Source: Streptomyces spinoverrucosus
GTDB taxonomy: Bacteria > Actinomycetota > Actinomycetes > Streptomycetales > Streptomycetaceae
Assembly: GCF_006539505.1 (NCBI RefSeq)
Contig: NZ_BJND01000061.1
Span: 1 to 56,023 of the forward strand
Length of the DNA stretch: 56,023 nt
Direction of reading: 5' to 3'
Below the pieces are notes generated by a model that was not told the DNA's origin, did no database searches, and saw nothing but the letters and a program-made list of their open reading frames with translations. The position numbers and the translations under genes are program-made. Below are positions 41,591 to 49,470 of the stretch, piece by piece; the first letter of the stretch is position 1, and the number at the start of each line of letters is the position of its first letter.

Positions 41591-42367
41591 CTACCCGGCC
41601 GTTCGCTCCGCGATCAGCAGGGCGTAGCCGAGGACGCCGTCCGCCACGGCCGTGCGAGCCGCGCTGAACGCGGCAGGGGCGGCGTCGATGTCGACGCCGG
41701 CGGCGGTGAGCTTGTCCCGGGCAGTCATGCGCAGCAGATTCAGCCGTGCTTCGATCTGGTCGATCATCCGCAGCATCGCCTGGTCGTGGCGCTCGGTGTG
41801 TACGGTGCGCAGGCCCGCGGAGGCCAGGATCTCGCCGTACTCCGGAAGCGGCCGGGCGTCGGCGATGCAGGCGATGCGGGCGCCGAGCCCGGTGAGTTCG
41901 GGCGGGAGCCGGGATGGGTCGATGGTGACGTCCGTGATGCCGAGTCGGCCGCCGGGCCGCAGGACGCGGGCGAACTCCGCTGCGGCCCGCGCCTTGTCCG
42001 GGAAGGTGCACAGCGCGCACTCGCACACCACGGCGTCGAAGACGGCGTCGGGGTAGGGCAGGCGCTCGGCATCCCCGGTGGTGAAGCGGGCCCTGCCGGG
42101 GAGCCCCGCTGCCTGGGCCGCGCCTTGGGCCAGGGCGATGTTGCCGGGGGAGTAGTCGAGCCCGTCCACCTCGGCGCCGTACGCGTCGGCGAGCAGCAGC
42201 GCGGTCGTTCCGCGTCCGCAGGCGACGTCGAGGACCCGCGCGGCCGGGGTGAGGGCGAGAGCGTCGGCGAGGCGGCGGGTCAGGGCGGTGCCGCCGGGGT
42301 GATAGGAGTCGCCGAGCAGCAGGGAGACGACGTCGGAGGAGTACGCGGCGGCGCAGCACGCCTTCAT
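41591..42367 (-). CDS. SAM-dependent methyltransferase, TrsM/DVU_1556-like
   Basis: 258 residues from the ATG at 42367 (GGGGGAG five bases upstream). N-terminus MKACCAAAYSSDVV with paired Cys, then LLGDSYHPGGTALTRRLADA; motif I VLDVACGRGTTALLLADAYG near residue 45; YPDAVFDAVVCECALCTFPD near 105; LRPGGRLGITDVTIDPSRLP near 135. The N-terminal segment with an HPGG turn before the SAM fold is like the methyltransferases that accompany TrsS radical SAM proteins. Directly follows such a radical SAM gene here (23-base gap). Substrate unknown; arsenic or sulfur/selenium chemistry are only hypotheses. Confidence 0.75.
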   Translation of the reverse strand: MKACCAAAYSSDVVSLLLGDSYHPGGTALTRRLADALALTPAARVLDVACGRGTTALLLADAYGAEVDGLDYSPGNIALAQGAAQAAGLPGRARFTTGDAERLPYPDAVFDAVVCECALCTFPDKARAAAEFARVLRPGGRLGITDVTIDPSRLPPELTGLGARIACIADARPLPEYGEILASAGLRTVHTERHDQAMLRMIDQIEARLNLLRMTARDKLTAAGVDIDAAPAAFSAARTAVADGVLGYALLIAERTAG

Positions 42368-42390
42368 CCGCTCCCCCGTGGGGTGCTGGT

Positions 42391-43959
42391 TCACGACGAG
42401 GACTCCCCCTCTTCGGCATGGACGGTCTTCGATCCGTACGGTGTCGTGGTGAGGCGGTCGGCGAGCGGCAGGGCGTTGGGTACGACCGGGGCGATGGGCA
42501 CGCCGGACATCTGCTCGCGGACCTGTTCGCGGTAGCCGACGGAGTTGTAGGCGCAGAACGGGATGAGCCGGCCGTCGGGGGTGATCTCCTCGACGCAGCA
42601 CTTCATCAGCTGCTTGACGTTGAGGGTGTAGGGGTCCTGGAAGTCCTGCACCACGATCATGAACGCCTTGTCGTTCAGGTCCTTCACGGCCTGCGGCAGG
42701 TCGATACCACAGGCGTCCGCGCAGTCCAGCGCCTCGGCTGTCGCCCGCAGCTGCTCCTCGGTCGTGGCGGTGCCCATGAACGCGGAGGCCGACCACAGCT
42801 TTTCGAGAGGCTCGCGGATTCCGGCCTCGGGCATGACCCGGTTGGTGACGTAGTCGAGGTAGTCCTCCACGTTCAGCAGCCGCGGGATCGGCACGACGGT
42901 GCGGTTGCCGGGGTCCCCGTCCACGAGGAGGTAGGTGATGGAGCGGCAGGTCGGGAAGCAGCAGGGTACGGGGAAGAAGTCGCCCTTCTGGAACCACTGA
43001 GGGCGCTGGGTGTTGATGAGCCGGATGACGTCGGGGTTGGTGAGCCGGTTCAGCGGGTCGAACTCCACGTGGCGACCTGAGTGGGTGACCGGCTGGAAGG
43101 CCACGGAGCGCACGGCGGGGTGGTCGATGCCGTACTCGATGATCGCCCCCAGCTCGTGTTCGTTCAGTCCGCGTTCGACGGCCGCGACGAGGGTGACGGT
43201 CAGCCCGGCCTCGGCGCAGTTGTCCAGGGCCCGCTGCTTGAACGTACGCAGGTCCCGGCCGCGGATCTCCAGGTGGGTGCGTTCCTCGAAGCCGTCGAAC
43301 TGGAGGTAGATGTTCACCGACCGACCCGGCACCTGGTTGCGTTTGCCGAGCTCGGCGACGAAGGTGCGGTCGGTGGCCAGGCGGATGCCGTTGGTGTTCA
43401 GATTGACGTTCTTGATGGGGCGGGCCTGGGCGAGATCGATGAAGTCCAGGATGTGTTTGTGGATGGTGGGTTCCCCGCCGGAGAACATCACCACCTCGGC
43501 CTCCCCCTCCGAGGCGACGAAGGCGTCGAGCATCAGCTCGCACTGCTCGTGCGTGATCGAGTACCCATCCGCCTGGTGCCCGGAGTCGGCGAAGCAGATC
43601 GGGCAGTCCAGGTTGCAGCCGGTGTTGACCTCGATGATGCCGAGGCAGGCGTGTTGCTTGTGCTCGGGGCACAGTCCGCAGTCGCTGGGGCAGCCGTCCT
43701 TCACCTCGGTCTGGAAGGTCAGCGGGATCGTGCCCGGCTTGTTGAAGCGGGCCGAGGTCAGGTATTCCTCCGCGTCCCCGTACACGAGTGCTTCGAACTG
43801 GCCATGATCCCGGCAGCGTTTACGCAAGTACACCTTGTTGTCACGGATGTTGACCTGGGCGTCGACGGGCGTCTTGCACAGCGGGCAGATCGACTTGGTG
43901 AACTCCACGAACACCTCGTCGCGGTCCACCTTGCGCCGTGGCGCGGATGCCTGCGTCAT
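42391..43959 (-). CDS. Radical SAM protein of the Tes/TrsS-like group
   Basis: 522 residues. N-terminal zinc-ribbon-like motif ICPLCKTP with later KRCRDHG (Cys 25, 28, 49). A second Cys block (90, 94, 97, 105) precedes the radical SAM site EVNTGCNLDCPICFADSG (CX3CX2C at 115/119/122), followed by MFSGGEPTIH. More Cys in VPCCFPTCRSITYLL and LMKCCVEEITP...PFCAYN suggest auxiliary Fe-S clusters. This arrangement is that of the MJ0619/Tes family, whose archaeal members couple lipid tails, and of the TrsS radical SAM proteins. In-operon with MauE (4-base overlap) and a methyltransferase. A carbon-carbon or C-H activating role on an unknown substrate is inferred. Confidence 0.8.
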   Translation of the reverse strand: MTQASAPRRKVDRDEVFVEFTKSICPLCKTPVDAQVNIRDNKVYLRKRCRDHGQFEALVYGDAEEYLTSARFNKPGTIPLTFQTEVKDGCPSDCGLCPEHKQHACLGIIEVNTGCNLDCPICFADSGHQADGYSITHEQCELMLDAFVASEGEAEVVMFSGGEPTIHKHILDFIDLAQARPIKNVNLNTNGIRLATDRTFVAELGKRNQVPGRSVNIYLQFDGFEERTHLEIRGRDLRTFKQRALDNCAEAGLTVTLVAAVERGLNEHELGAIIEYGIDHPAVRSVAFQPVTHSGRHVEFDPLNRLTNPDVIRLINTQRPQWFQKGDFFPVPCCFPTCRSITYLLVDGDPGNRTVVPIPRLLNVEDYLDYVTNRVMPEAGIREPLEKLWSASAFMGTATTEEQLRATAEALDCADACGIDLPQAVKDLNDKAFMIVVQDFQDPYTLNVKQLMKCCVEEITPDGRLIPFCAYNSVGYREQVREQMSGVPIAPVVPNALPLADRLTTTPYGSKTVHAEEGESSS

Positions 43960-44468
43960 CGGTACTCCTCACTCCGTCGAGACGGGGTCGGCGGTTCGGC
44001 CTGGACACCTGCGCGGCAGCGCAGGGCGCGCAGCCCGTCCCGGGTGCGAGTACTACCCGCGCCGACAGGCGCAGCCGCGCTGCCGCGCAGCAGCAGACCG
44101 GCGTAGAGCAGCAGAAGTGCGTCCTGGACGAGCACGAACCAGCTCAGCCGCTGGGGCAGATAGCGGCCGAAGCAGCCGCAGTTGGCCACGGTGAGCCCGC
44201 GTGCGTACGCCTGCGCCGCCAGCAGGGCCCACACCACCGCAACGCCGGTGAACACCCACACCGGCACCCTCGCGCGGGATCGCGGGCGGGCCAGAAACCA
44301 CACCCCGCACACCAACTCGCCCGCGATCAGTGCCACGGCGAGCGCGATCGCGCCCGCCCCGGAGATCAGCCCGTACGCGGCCAGAATGCCGGGCATCTGC
44401 CGGAAGGAGACAAGCTGCCCGGCAGCCATCGCGACGAACAGCCCGCCCAGCACGATCCGCAACACCAT
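43956..44468 (-). CDS. MauE/DoxX-type redox-associated membrane protein
   Basis: 170 residues with four membrane segments. The signature is the paired Cys of ANCGCFGRYLP near residue 96, as in MauE, which with CcdA-like partners handles disulfide exchange during maturation of methylamine dehydrogenase. The start overlaps nothing upstream; its stop overlaps the radical SAM start by 4 bases. A GTGA-type dyad lies 36 bases upstream. It could pass electrons or thiols to the radical SAM product or to the TlpA/CcdA pair encoded nearby. Confidence 0.8.
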   Translation of the reverse strand: MVLRIVLGGLFVAMAAGQLVSFRQMPGILAAYGLISGAGAIALAVALIAGELVCGVWFLARPRSRARVPVWVFTGVAVVWALLAAQAYARGLTVANCGCFGRYLPQRLSWFVLVQDALLLLYAGLLLRGSAAAPVGAGSTRTRDGLRALRCRAGVQAEPPTPSRRSEEYR

Positions 44469-44503
44469 GCCCGCACGCTACGGCCGGAACGCGTCCGGAA
44501 ACT

Positions 44504-44517
44504 GTAAGCGCGCTCAC
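44504..44517. promoter_or_regulatory. Crp/Fnr-type operator 2 (mauE/rSAM/methyltransferase unit)
   Basis: GTAAGCGCGCTCAC, 36 bases upstream of the MauE-like start. Identical over 14 bases to the reverse complement of operator 1. Confidence 0.6.
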
Positions 44518-44559
44518 CGAACAGGCACCCGCCGCGCTGCCGGCCGCCGCGCTGGTGGA

Positions 44560-45207
44560 TCAGTTCAGGGAGTCGAGGGCGGCGAGGATGTCGGCCGGTT
44601 CGGCGCGGGTGGTGTAGTCGGTGTCGACGAAGGCCCAGCGGATCAGGCCCTCGCGGTCGATGACGTAGGTGGCGGGCAGCGGGAGGGTGCGCGGGTGGCC
44701 GTCGTTGACGCGCTGGAGGTCGAAGCCGAGCTTGTCGTAGACGGCGGCGAGGTCGTCGGGGAGGTCGAAGGCCAGGCCGTACTGCTTGGCGGTGTCGGAG
44801 CCGATGTCGCTGAGGACGTCGAAGGCGAGGTCGTGCTTCTCGGTGAGGGAGAGGGACTCGTCGGGGATCTGAGGGGAGACGGCCACCAGGCGGGCGCCGC
44901 GTGCGGTGATGGCGTCGTGGTGCTGCTGGAGGGCGCGCAGGGCGATGTTGCAGTACGGGCACCAGGCGCCGCGGTAGAAGGTGAGGACGACCGGGCCGTC
45001 GGCGAGCAGGTCGTCCAGGGCCAGGGTCTGTCCGGTGGCCGTGGGGAGGGTGAAGTGCGGGGCCCGCGCGCCGACGGTCAGCGCGCGGTCCGCCTGGCCG
45101 GAGTCGGCCAGTTCCTGTCCCGCCCGGCGCATGATCTCCCGGATCTCTGCGGGGATCTGCTGCTGACGGGCTTCGTAGAAGGCGCGGAGCTCGGCGTTGA
45201 GGGGCAT
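44560..45207 (-). CDS. AhpC/TSA-type peroxiredoxin-like protein
   Basis: 215 residues from the ATG at 45207, chosen over the TTG at 45234 because AGGAGG lies eight bases upstream. Thioredoxin-like fold with FYRGAWCPYCNIALRALQQH near residue 80; this CxxC is shared with peroxiredoxin-like and AhpC/TSA family proteins. The C-terminal part holds YVIDREGLIRWAFVDTDYT. It probably reduces hydroperoxides using thiols. Divergent from a TetR regulator, with two similar dyads in the 100-base gap. Confidence 0.88.
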   Translation of the reverse strand: MPLNAELRAFYEARQQQIPAEIREIMRRAGQELADSGQADRALTVGARAPHFTLPTATGQTLALDDLLADGPVVLTFYRGAWCPYCNIALRALQQHHDAITARGARLVAVSPQIPDESLSLTEKHDLAFDVLSDIGSDTAKQYGLAFDLPDDLAAVYDKLGFDLQRVNDGHPRTLPLPATYVIDREGLIRWAFVDTDYTTRAEPADILAALDSLN

Positions 45208-45237
45208 GGGGATGGCCTCCTGGTCATGATGCAACTG

Positions 45238-45291
45238 GGAACGACCGTTCCAAGATAGCTGGGGTGGACGTATCCTGGAACCCTCGTTTCA
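45238..45291. promoter_or_regulatory. Paired TetR-type operators between peroxiredoxin and tetR
   Basis: Site A GGAACGACCGTTCC (45238-45251) is a perfect 6-2-6 dyad. Site B TGGAACCCTCGTTTCA (45276-45291) matches it as TGGAAC-N2-TCGTT-C. Both fall between the divergent starts, site B within 20 bases of the tetR start. Predicts shared repression by the TetR protein. Confidence 0.65.
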
Positions 45292-45307
45292 AGTCGGTGG
45301 GTGAGGC

Positions 45308-45907
45308 ATGCCGGACATCAAGCACTTCGACCCGGACGCGGCACTGGAGACGGTGGTCCGCCTGTTCTGGCGGCAGGGCGTGGCCTCGACCGGCATCCAG
45401 GACGTCGTCACCGCGACCGGGCTCAACCGATCCAGCCTGTACGCCACGTTCGGCGGCAAGCAGGAGCTCTACCTCGCCGCGCTGCGCCGCTATGTGGAGC
45501 AGAGGTCTCGGCCGGTGTTCCGGCGCCTCGCGGAGGACGAGCGGGGACTCCCCGCCATCGCAGAGTTCTTCGCCGGGCTGATCGATGCGCGCTGCTCGGG
45601 GGAGTACGCGGGCTGGGGCTGCATGGTCTCCAACGCGCACGCCGGAGCGGACAACAGTGATCCCGAGGTGCGCGCCGTCCTGGACCGGCATCACGAGGAG
45701 CTGCGGGACGCGATGCACGCGGCGCTCGTCACCGCGCGGGCTCAGGGGCAGCTCGTCCCGGGCTGCGATCCCAGAGCCGCCGCCGACGTGCTGGCGCTGC
45801 TCGCGTACGGCGTCAATCTCCGCTCCCGCGCCGGCGCGGACGCACGCGACCTGAGCAGAACAGTGACCGCGGCCCTCGCCTCGCTCGGTGGCCCGGCGGC
45901 AGCCTGA
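45308..45907 (+). CDS. TetR-family repressor, divergent from peroxiredoxin
   Basis: 199 residues. N-terminal HTH: ALETVVRLFWRQGVASTGIQ, DVVTATGLNRSSLYATFGGK, typical TetR residues 10-50. The C-terminal ligand domain includes CSGEYAGWGCMVSNAHAGAD, which has two Cys that could sense oxidants or electrophiles (as in NemR/AcuR-like repressors). ATG at 45308. Likely target: the divergent peroxiredoxin gene and itself via paired dyads. Confidence 0.88.
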   Translation: MPDIKHFDPDAALETVVRLFWRQGVASTGIQDVVTATGLNRSSLYATFGGKQELYLAALRRYVEQRSRPVFRRLAEDERGLPAIAEFFAGLIDARCSGEYAGWGCMVSNAHAGADNSDPEVRAVLDRHHEELRDAMHAALVTARAQGQLVPGCDPRAAADVLALLAYGVNLRSRAGADARDLSRTVTAALASLGGPAAA

Positions 45908-45920
45908 CGTCCGCCGCCGG

Positions 45921-46493
45921 TCAGCGCCTGGCCCTGCGCTCCGCCTCCTCCTTGACCGTGGCGAGCGATGCGGCGACGGTCCCCTCCCAACGGGCGGCCA
46001 CCTTCTCGCCCCACCAGGCTCCGGCCCGCCACAGGTCGGTGCCCATCTCCCCTTCGTACAACAGGCGGGTACCCGTGGGGAGTTCGGTCAGGGTGAAGGA
46101 CTCGACGACGTACGGGACCGGACCGCGCACGAGGCGGAAGTCGACGCGGTCGGGGCGGCTGAACCGTACGGTCTCGACCGTGACCGCCTTCCACCGGCCA
46201 CCCACCGGCGTGAAGTGGGCGGCCAGCACCATGTCACTGCCGCGCTCCAGAACCCGCACCTTCTCGCGCATGGCCCGGGTGGCGCGTCCCATGTACGGCT
46301 GGGCGATCACGTCGAAGAGGACGTCCCGGGGCGCCGCGATGTCCAGGGTCTGCGGTCCTAGGGGTCTGACGCGTCGGCCCACGCCCAGGTCGACGGGGAG
46401 TGCCCCGCTGACCAGCCCGGCGTATCCGCCGACGGCCATGGCAGCCGCGGTCGCCGTCCACGCCACAGTCCGGACCAGGCGGCGGCCGCTCAC
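45921..46493 (-). CDS. SRPBCC-fold protein with N-terminal membrane segment
   Basis: 190 residues from the GTG at 46493, which overlaps the DUF427 stop by 4 bases. One membrane segment (about residues 8-30), then a polyketide-cyclase/SRPBCC domain: TLDIAAPRDVLFDVIAQPYM, RVLERGSDMVLAAHF and a C-terminal EKVAARWEGTVAASLATVKE helix. These folds bind hydrophobic ligands in a deep pocket; the ligand here is unknown. Its partner DUF427 protein is translated just before it. Confidence 0.7.
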   Translation of the reverse strand: MSGRRLVRTVAWTATAAAMAVGGYAGLVSGALPVDLGVGRRVRPLGPQTLDIAAPRDVLFDVIAQPYMGRATRAMREKVRVLERGSDMVLAAHFTPVGGRWKAVTVETVRFSRPDRVDFRLVRGPVPYVVESFTLTELPTGTRLLYEGEMGTDLWRAGAWWGEKVAARWEGTVAASLATVKEEAERRARR

Positions 46494-46792
46494 GACGTAC
46501 CCTCGGGCTCGCCCTCGACCGTCACGCCCTGCCAGAACGCGACGTGGTTCTTGATCCGGCGGGCGAGCGGGCTCGGGTGCGGGTAGTACCAGGCCGCGTT
46601 CCGGTTGGTCCGCCCGTCGACCGTGACGGTGTAGTAGCGGGCGAGCCCCTTCCAGAAGCACAGCGACCGGCTGCGGGTCTCGGTGAAGTACTCGCGGTGC
46701 AGTGCCTCCGGCGGGAAGTAGTGGTTGCCCTCGACGACCACGGTGCGCGGGGCTTCCGCGATCACCGCGCCGTTCCATACTGCGCGCAGCAT
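46490..46792 (-). CDS. DUF427 family protein
   Basis: 100 residues, full-length DUF427: MLRAVWNGAVIAEAPRTVVV, NHYFPPEALHREYF, FWKGLARYYTVTVDGRTNRN and AAWYYPHPSPLARRIKNHVA. The domain has a compact β-fold of unknown function with conserved Trp, Tyr and Lys-Gly. First gene of a two-gene unit, ATG at 46792. A GTGA-type dyad sits 81 bases upstream, so it may belong to the same regulon as the radical SAM genes. Confidence 0.8.
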   Translation of the reverse strand: MLRAVWNGAVIAEAPRTVVVEGNHYFPPEALHREYFTETRSRSLCFWKGLARYYTVTVDGRTNRNAAWYYPHPSPLARRIKNHVAFWQGVTVEGEPEGTS

Positions 46793-46872
46793 TGCTGGGC
46801 TCCTCCTCGTGCGCGGGGTGGGTTCCCCATCTCCATCTCCGGAACGCTATGCGCGAGCGACGGTACGGCTCA

Positions 46873-46886
46873 GTAAGGGCGCTCAC
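46873..46886. promoter_or_regulatory. Crp/Fnr-type operator 3 (DUF427 unit)
   Basis: GTAAGGGCGCTCAC, one base different from operator 2. It lies 81 bases upstream of the DUF427 start. Confidence 0.5.
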
Positions 46887-46971
46887 TGTTCCAGCCGTCT
46901 CGGCTCATGAACGGGGCGAGCAGGGGCTGCCAGTGGTCGGTCGTGCACACGGGTGCCGTGTCGCATCCCGG

Positions 46972-48147
46972 TCACCACCGCACCGGAAGGGCGGCCAGGC
47001 CGCCGGTGAGCATGTCGCGCCGCATGGTCAGCTCCTCGACGCCGACGGCAAGGCGCAGCGTGGGCAGGCGTACGACCAGTTGGGTGAGCACCGCCTGTAG
47101 TTCGATGCGGGCCAAGGGTGCGCCGAGGCAGTAGCGGGCGCCGTGCCCGAAGGTGAGATGGGCCGTGGCAGAGCGGGTGACGTCCACCCGGTCGGGGTCG
47201 GCGAAGACGGCCGCGTCGTGGTTGGCGGCGCCGTTGTCCAGCAGTACCAGCTCGCCGGCGCGGATGGTGACTCCGTCGATCTCCAGGTCGGTTCGTGCGT
47301 AGCGGGGGATTCCGCCGCCGCCCTTGCCCGGCGCGCGCAGCGTCTCCTCGACCGCGTTCGGGACCAGCCCGGGGTCATCCACCAGGGCCTGCCACTGGTC
47401 GCGGTGAGTCAGCAACAGCAGTGCGCCCAGGTCGATCTGGACCACCGTGGTCTCGTGACCGGCGAACAGCAACACCATCGACAGTCCGGCGGCTTCGTCG
47501 TCCGTGACGCCCTCGGTCGCGCACAGCCGGGAGATCACATCGTCACCGGGCGCGGCCCGCTTGCGCGCCACCAGCTTCTGCCCGTAGCCGAACAGCTCGG
47601 CCAATCCCCGCTCGGAACGGGCGCGGTCGCGAATGTTGGCGGCGTCGGCGGTCCAGGCGCGGAACTGCTCGCGGTCCTCGTACGGCACACCGAGCAGCTC
47701 GCAGATCACCAGGATCGGCAGCGGCACCGCCACCGCGGCGTGCAGGTCCGCCGGTGGCCCCTGCGCGGTCAGCTCGTCCAGCAGCCGGGCCGTCAGGGTC
47801 TCGACGCGCGGGCGCAGGCTCCGAAGGTGCTTGGGCGAGAAGTGCGGCTGCAGCAGCGACCGCATGCGTGCGTGGTCGGCCGCCTCGGTGGCGAAGTTGC
47901 CCAGCGGCCCGCCGAACAGCGCCGACTCCCCGGTGCGCGCCGCCGTCTCCGGGGCCGGATGGGCCCGGCCGAGGCGATCGTCGTTCAGTAGTTGCCGCAC
48001 CTGTGCGTGGCCGGTGACCAGCCACGCCTCATCTCCCACCGCCGTGAGGACCCGGTGCACCGTGCCCTGGGACTGCAACTCGCGCAGGCGGGGCGCGGGT
48101 TGCAACGGATCTGTCTGTTCGAACGGCAGCTGAGCCACCACGGCCAT
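46972..48147 (-). CDS. Cytochrome P450
   Basis: 391 residues, soluble bacterial class. I-helix oxygen-binding motif LLFAGHETT near residue 231, K-helix E-x-x-R as AVEETLRAP near 273, and the haem-binding loop FGHGARYCLG near 338 with Cys thiolate. ATG at 48147. A monooxygenase of unknown substrate. No ferredoxin is adjacent, so electrons come from elsewhere. It is divergent from a TetR regulator with which it shares a dyad-rich promoter region. Confidence 0.93.
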   Translation of the reverse strand: MAVVAQLPFEQTDPLQPAPRLRELQSQGTVHRVLTAVGDEAWLVTGHAQVRQLLNDDRLGRAHPAPETAARTGESALFGGPLGNFATEAADHARMRSLLQPHFSPKHLRSLRPRVETLTARLLDELTAQGPPADLHAAVAVPLPILVICELLGVPYEDREQFRAWTADAANIRDRARSERGLAELFGYGQKLVARKRAAPGDDVISRLCATEGVTDDEAAGLSMVLLFAGHETTVVQIDLGALLLLTHRDQWQALVDDPGLVPNAVEETLRAPGKGGGGIPRYARTDLEIDGVTIRAGELVLLDNGAANHDAAVFADPDRVDVTRSATAHLTFGHGARYCLGAPLARIELQAVLTQLVVRLPTLRLAVGVEELTMRRDMLTGGLAALPVRW

Positions 48148-48163
48148 CGCGACCTCCCGTAAT

Positions 48164-48221
48164 GTTTAGTCTCCTTTGTATAAGACCACATAAACAAGCA
48201 CTTGTATAGGCTGACCTAAAC
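48164..48221. promoter_or_regulatory. Operator region between P450 and tetR genes
   Basis: Contains a dyad ACAAG-CA-CTTGT (48194-48205), an outer inverted pair GTTTAG (48164-48169) / CTAAAC (48216-48221) and two direct TTGTATA elements. Much AT-richer than its surroundings. Likely binding region for the divergent TetR protein. Confidence 0.55.
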
Positions 48222-48236
48222 AAGAGGAGGTTTGGT

Positions 48237-48842
48237 GTGACCGCAGCCGGCCGACAGCCCGCTCGTGAGACGTCGGCACGTCAGCCCGAGCGTGCCCGGC
48301 GGATGCCCCGAGCCGAGCGGCGTGAGCAGATCCTCGACGCGGCCACCCGCGCCTTCGCCCGCACCGGCTTCACCGCCACCGGCCTGGACGACGTGGCCGC
48401 GGAAGCCGGCGTGACCCACGTGATCCTCTACCGGCACTTCGCCTCGAAGAGCGACCTCTACCGGGCCGTGCTCGACCGCGCCTGCACGAGACTCGCCGCG
48501 GGCGTCGGTACCGACGACTACGACGAGCACAGCGTCGCCGCACTGCTGAGGGCTGCCGCGGCGGACCCCGACGGATTCCGGCTGCTGTTCCGTCATGCCG
48601 CCCGCGAACCCGAGTTCCGTGACGTCATCGACGGCATCCGGTCCGCCTCGATGGAGATCGCCGGCCGCCACCTCGCCGATGCCATCCCCGACAGCCCCTG
48701 GCGGACCTGGGCGGCGCAACTGGTACCAGCCCTCACCCTCGAAGCCGTCATCACCTGGCTCGACACCGGCCAACCCGACCCCGACCACGCCGCAGACCGC
48801 ATCAGGCGGGCCATCCAAGGAGTCGTCCAAGCTGCCCAGTAG
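48237..48842 (+). CDS. TetR-family regulator, divergent from P450
   Basis: 201 residues from the GTG at 48237 (AGGAGG seven bases upstream). N-terminal HTH: RREQILDAATRAFARTGFTA and LDDVAAEAGVTHVILYRHFA SK-type, TetR Pfam positions about 25-70. The C-terminal ligand region includes AREPEFRDVIDGIRSASMEI. Probably controls the divergent P450 gene; TetR regulators next to P450s usually respond to the substrate or related molecules. Confidence 0.9.
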   Translation: MTAAGRQPARETSARQPERARRMPRAERREQILDAATRAFARTGFTATGLDDVAAEAGVTHVILYRHFASKSDLYRAVLDRACTRLAAGVGTDDYDEHSVAALLRAAAADPDGFRLLFRHAAREPEFRDVIDGIRSASMEIAGRHLADAIPDSPWRTWAAQLVPALTLEAVITWLDTGQPDPDHAADRIRRAIQGVVQAAQ

Positions 48843-48892
48843 CACGTCCCTGAGCAGGGGCACATCGTTGGCCGGCGCCGTAGCCCGGCAGG

Positions 48893-49300
48893 TCAGCCGA
48901 GGGCCTGGATGAGGTCGTTGCACGCCTGCTCGCAGGAGCGGCAGGCTTCGGCGCACAGGCGGCAGTGCTCGTGCGCATCGGCGTGCGCGGAGCATTCGTC
49001 GGCGCAGGCTTTGCAGGCGGTGGCGCACGCGGTGAGGATCGCCCGGGTGATGTTGGCGTCGTAGCCGGTGTGCCGGGACAGCACGGACGCGGTGGCGTTG
49101 CAGATGTCGGCGCAGTCCATGTCGGTGCGGATGCACTTGGTGAGCTCGCCGACCATGCCCTCGGACAGGCAGGCGTCCGCACAGGCCGTACACGCCTGGG
49201 CGCAGGCGATGCATTCCTCGATGCAGCGGGTGAGCTTGTCGCGGTCGACCTGGCCCAGATCGGCCGGGTAGGTGGCGAGCATGTCCTTGACCGTGGTCAT
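48893..49300 (-). CDS. Csp/DUF326-type four-helix copper-binding protein
   Basis: 135 residues, ATG at 49300. Cysteine-rich helices: CIEECIACAQACTACADACL, CIRTDMDCADICN, CATACKACADECSAHADAHE, CRLCAEACRSCEQACND. In Csp1/Csp3 proteins this arrangement lines a four-helix bundle with Cys thiolates and stores many Cu(I) ions. No signal peptide, so it fits the cytosolic Csp3 type. It is downstream of a DUF4396 gene that sits behind a CsoR-type box; a hairpin lies between them. Confidence 0.9.
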   Translation of the reverse strand: MTTVKDMLATYPADLGQVDRDKLTRCIEECIACAQACTACADACLSEGMVGELTKCIRTDMDCADICNATASVLSRHTGYDANITRAILTACATACKACADECSAHADAHEHCRLCAEACRSCEQACNDLIQALG

Positions 49301-49406
49301 CACCGGTCGCCTCCTTCGGTTCGGTGCCGGAGGGGTGGCGGGCCGGGGCGGCCGCGCCTCTTCCCCTTCCGGCCCCTGCCGGGTTGGCCGTGGTCGGGCG
49401 ACACAA

Positions 49407-49450
49407 ACGCGGTCGGGCACCCCTGGTCCGCCAGAGGTGCCCGACCGCGT
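49407..49450 (-). terminator. Hairpin between DUF4396 and csp genes
   Basis: Perfect 15-bp stem ACGCGGTCGGGCACC (49407-49421) / GGTGCCCGACCGCGT (49436-49450), 14-base loop, just after the DUF4396 stop codon. Confidence 0.7.
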
Positions 49451-49470
49451 GGGCCTGTGCGACCCGTTGG

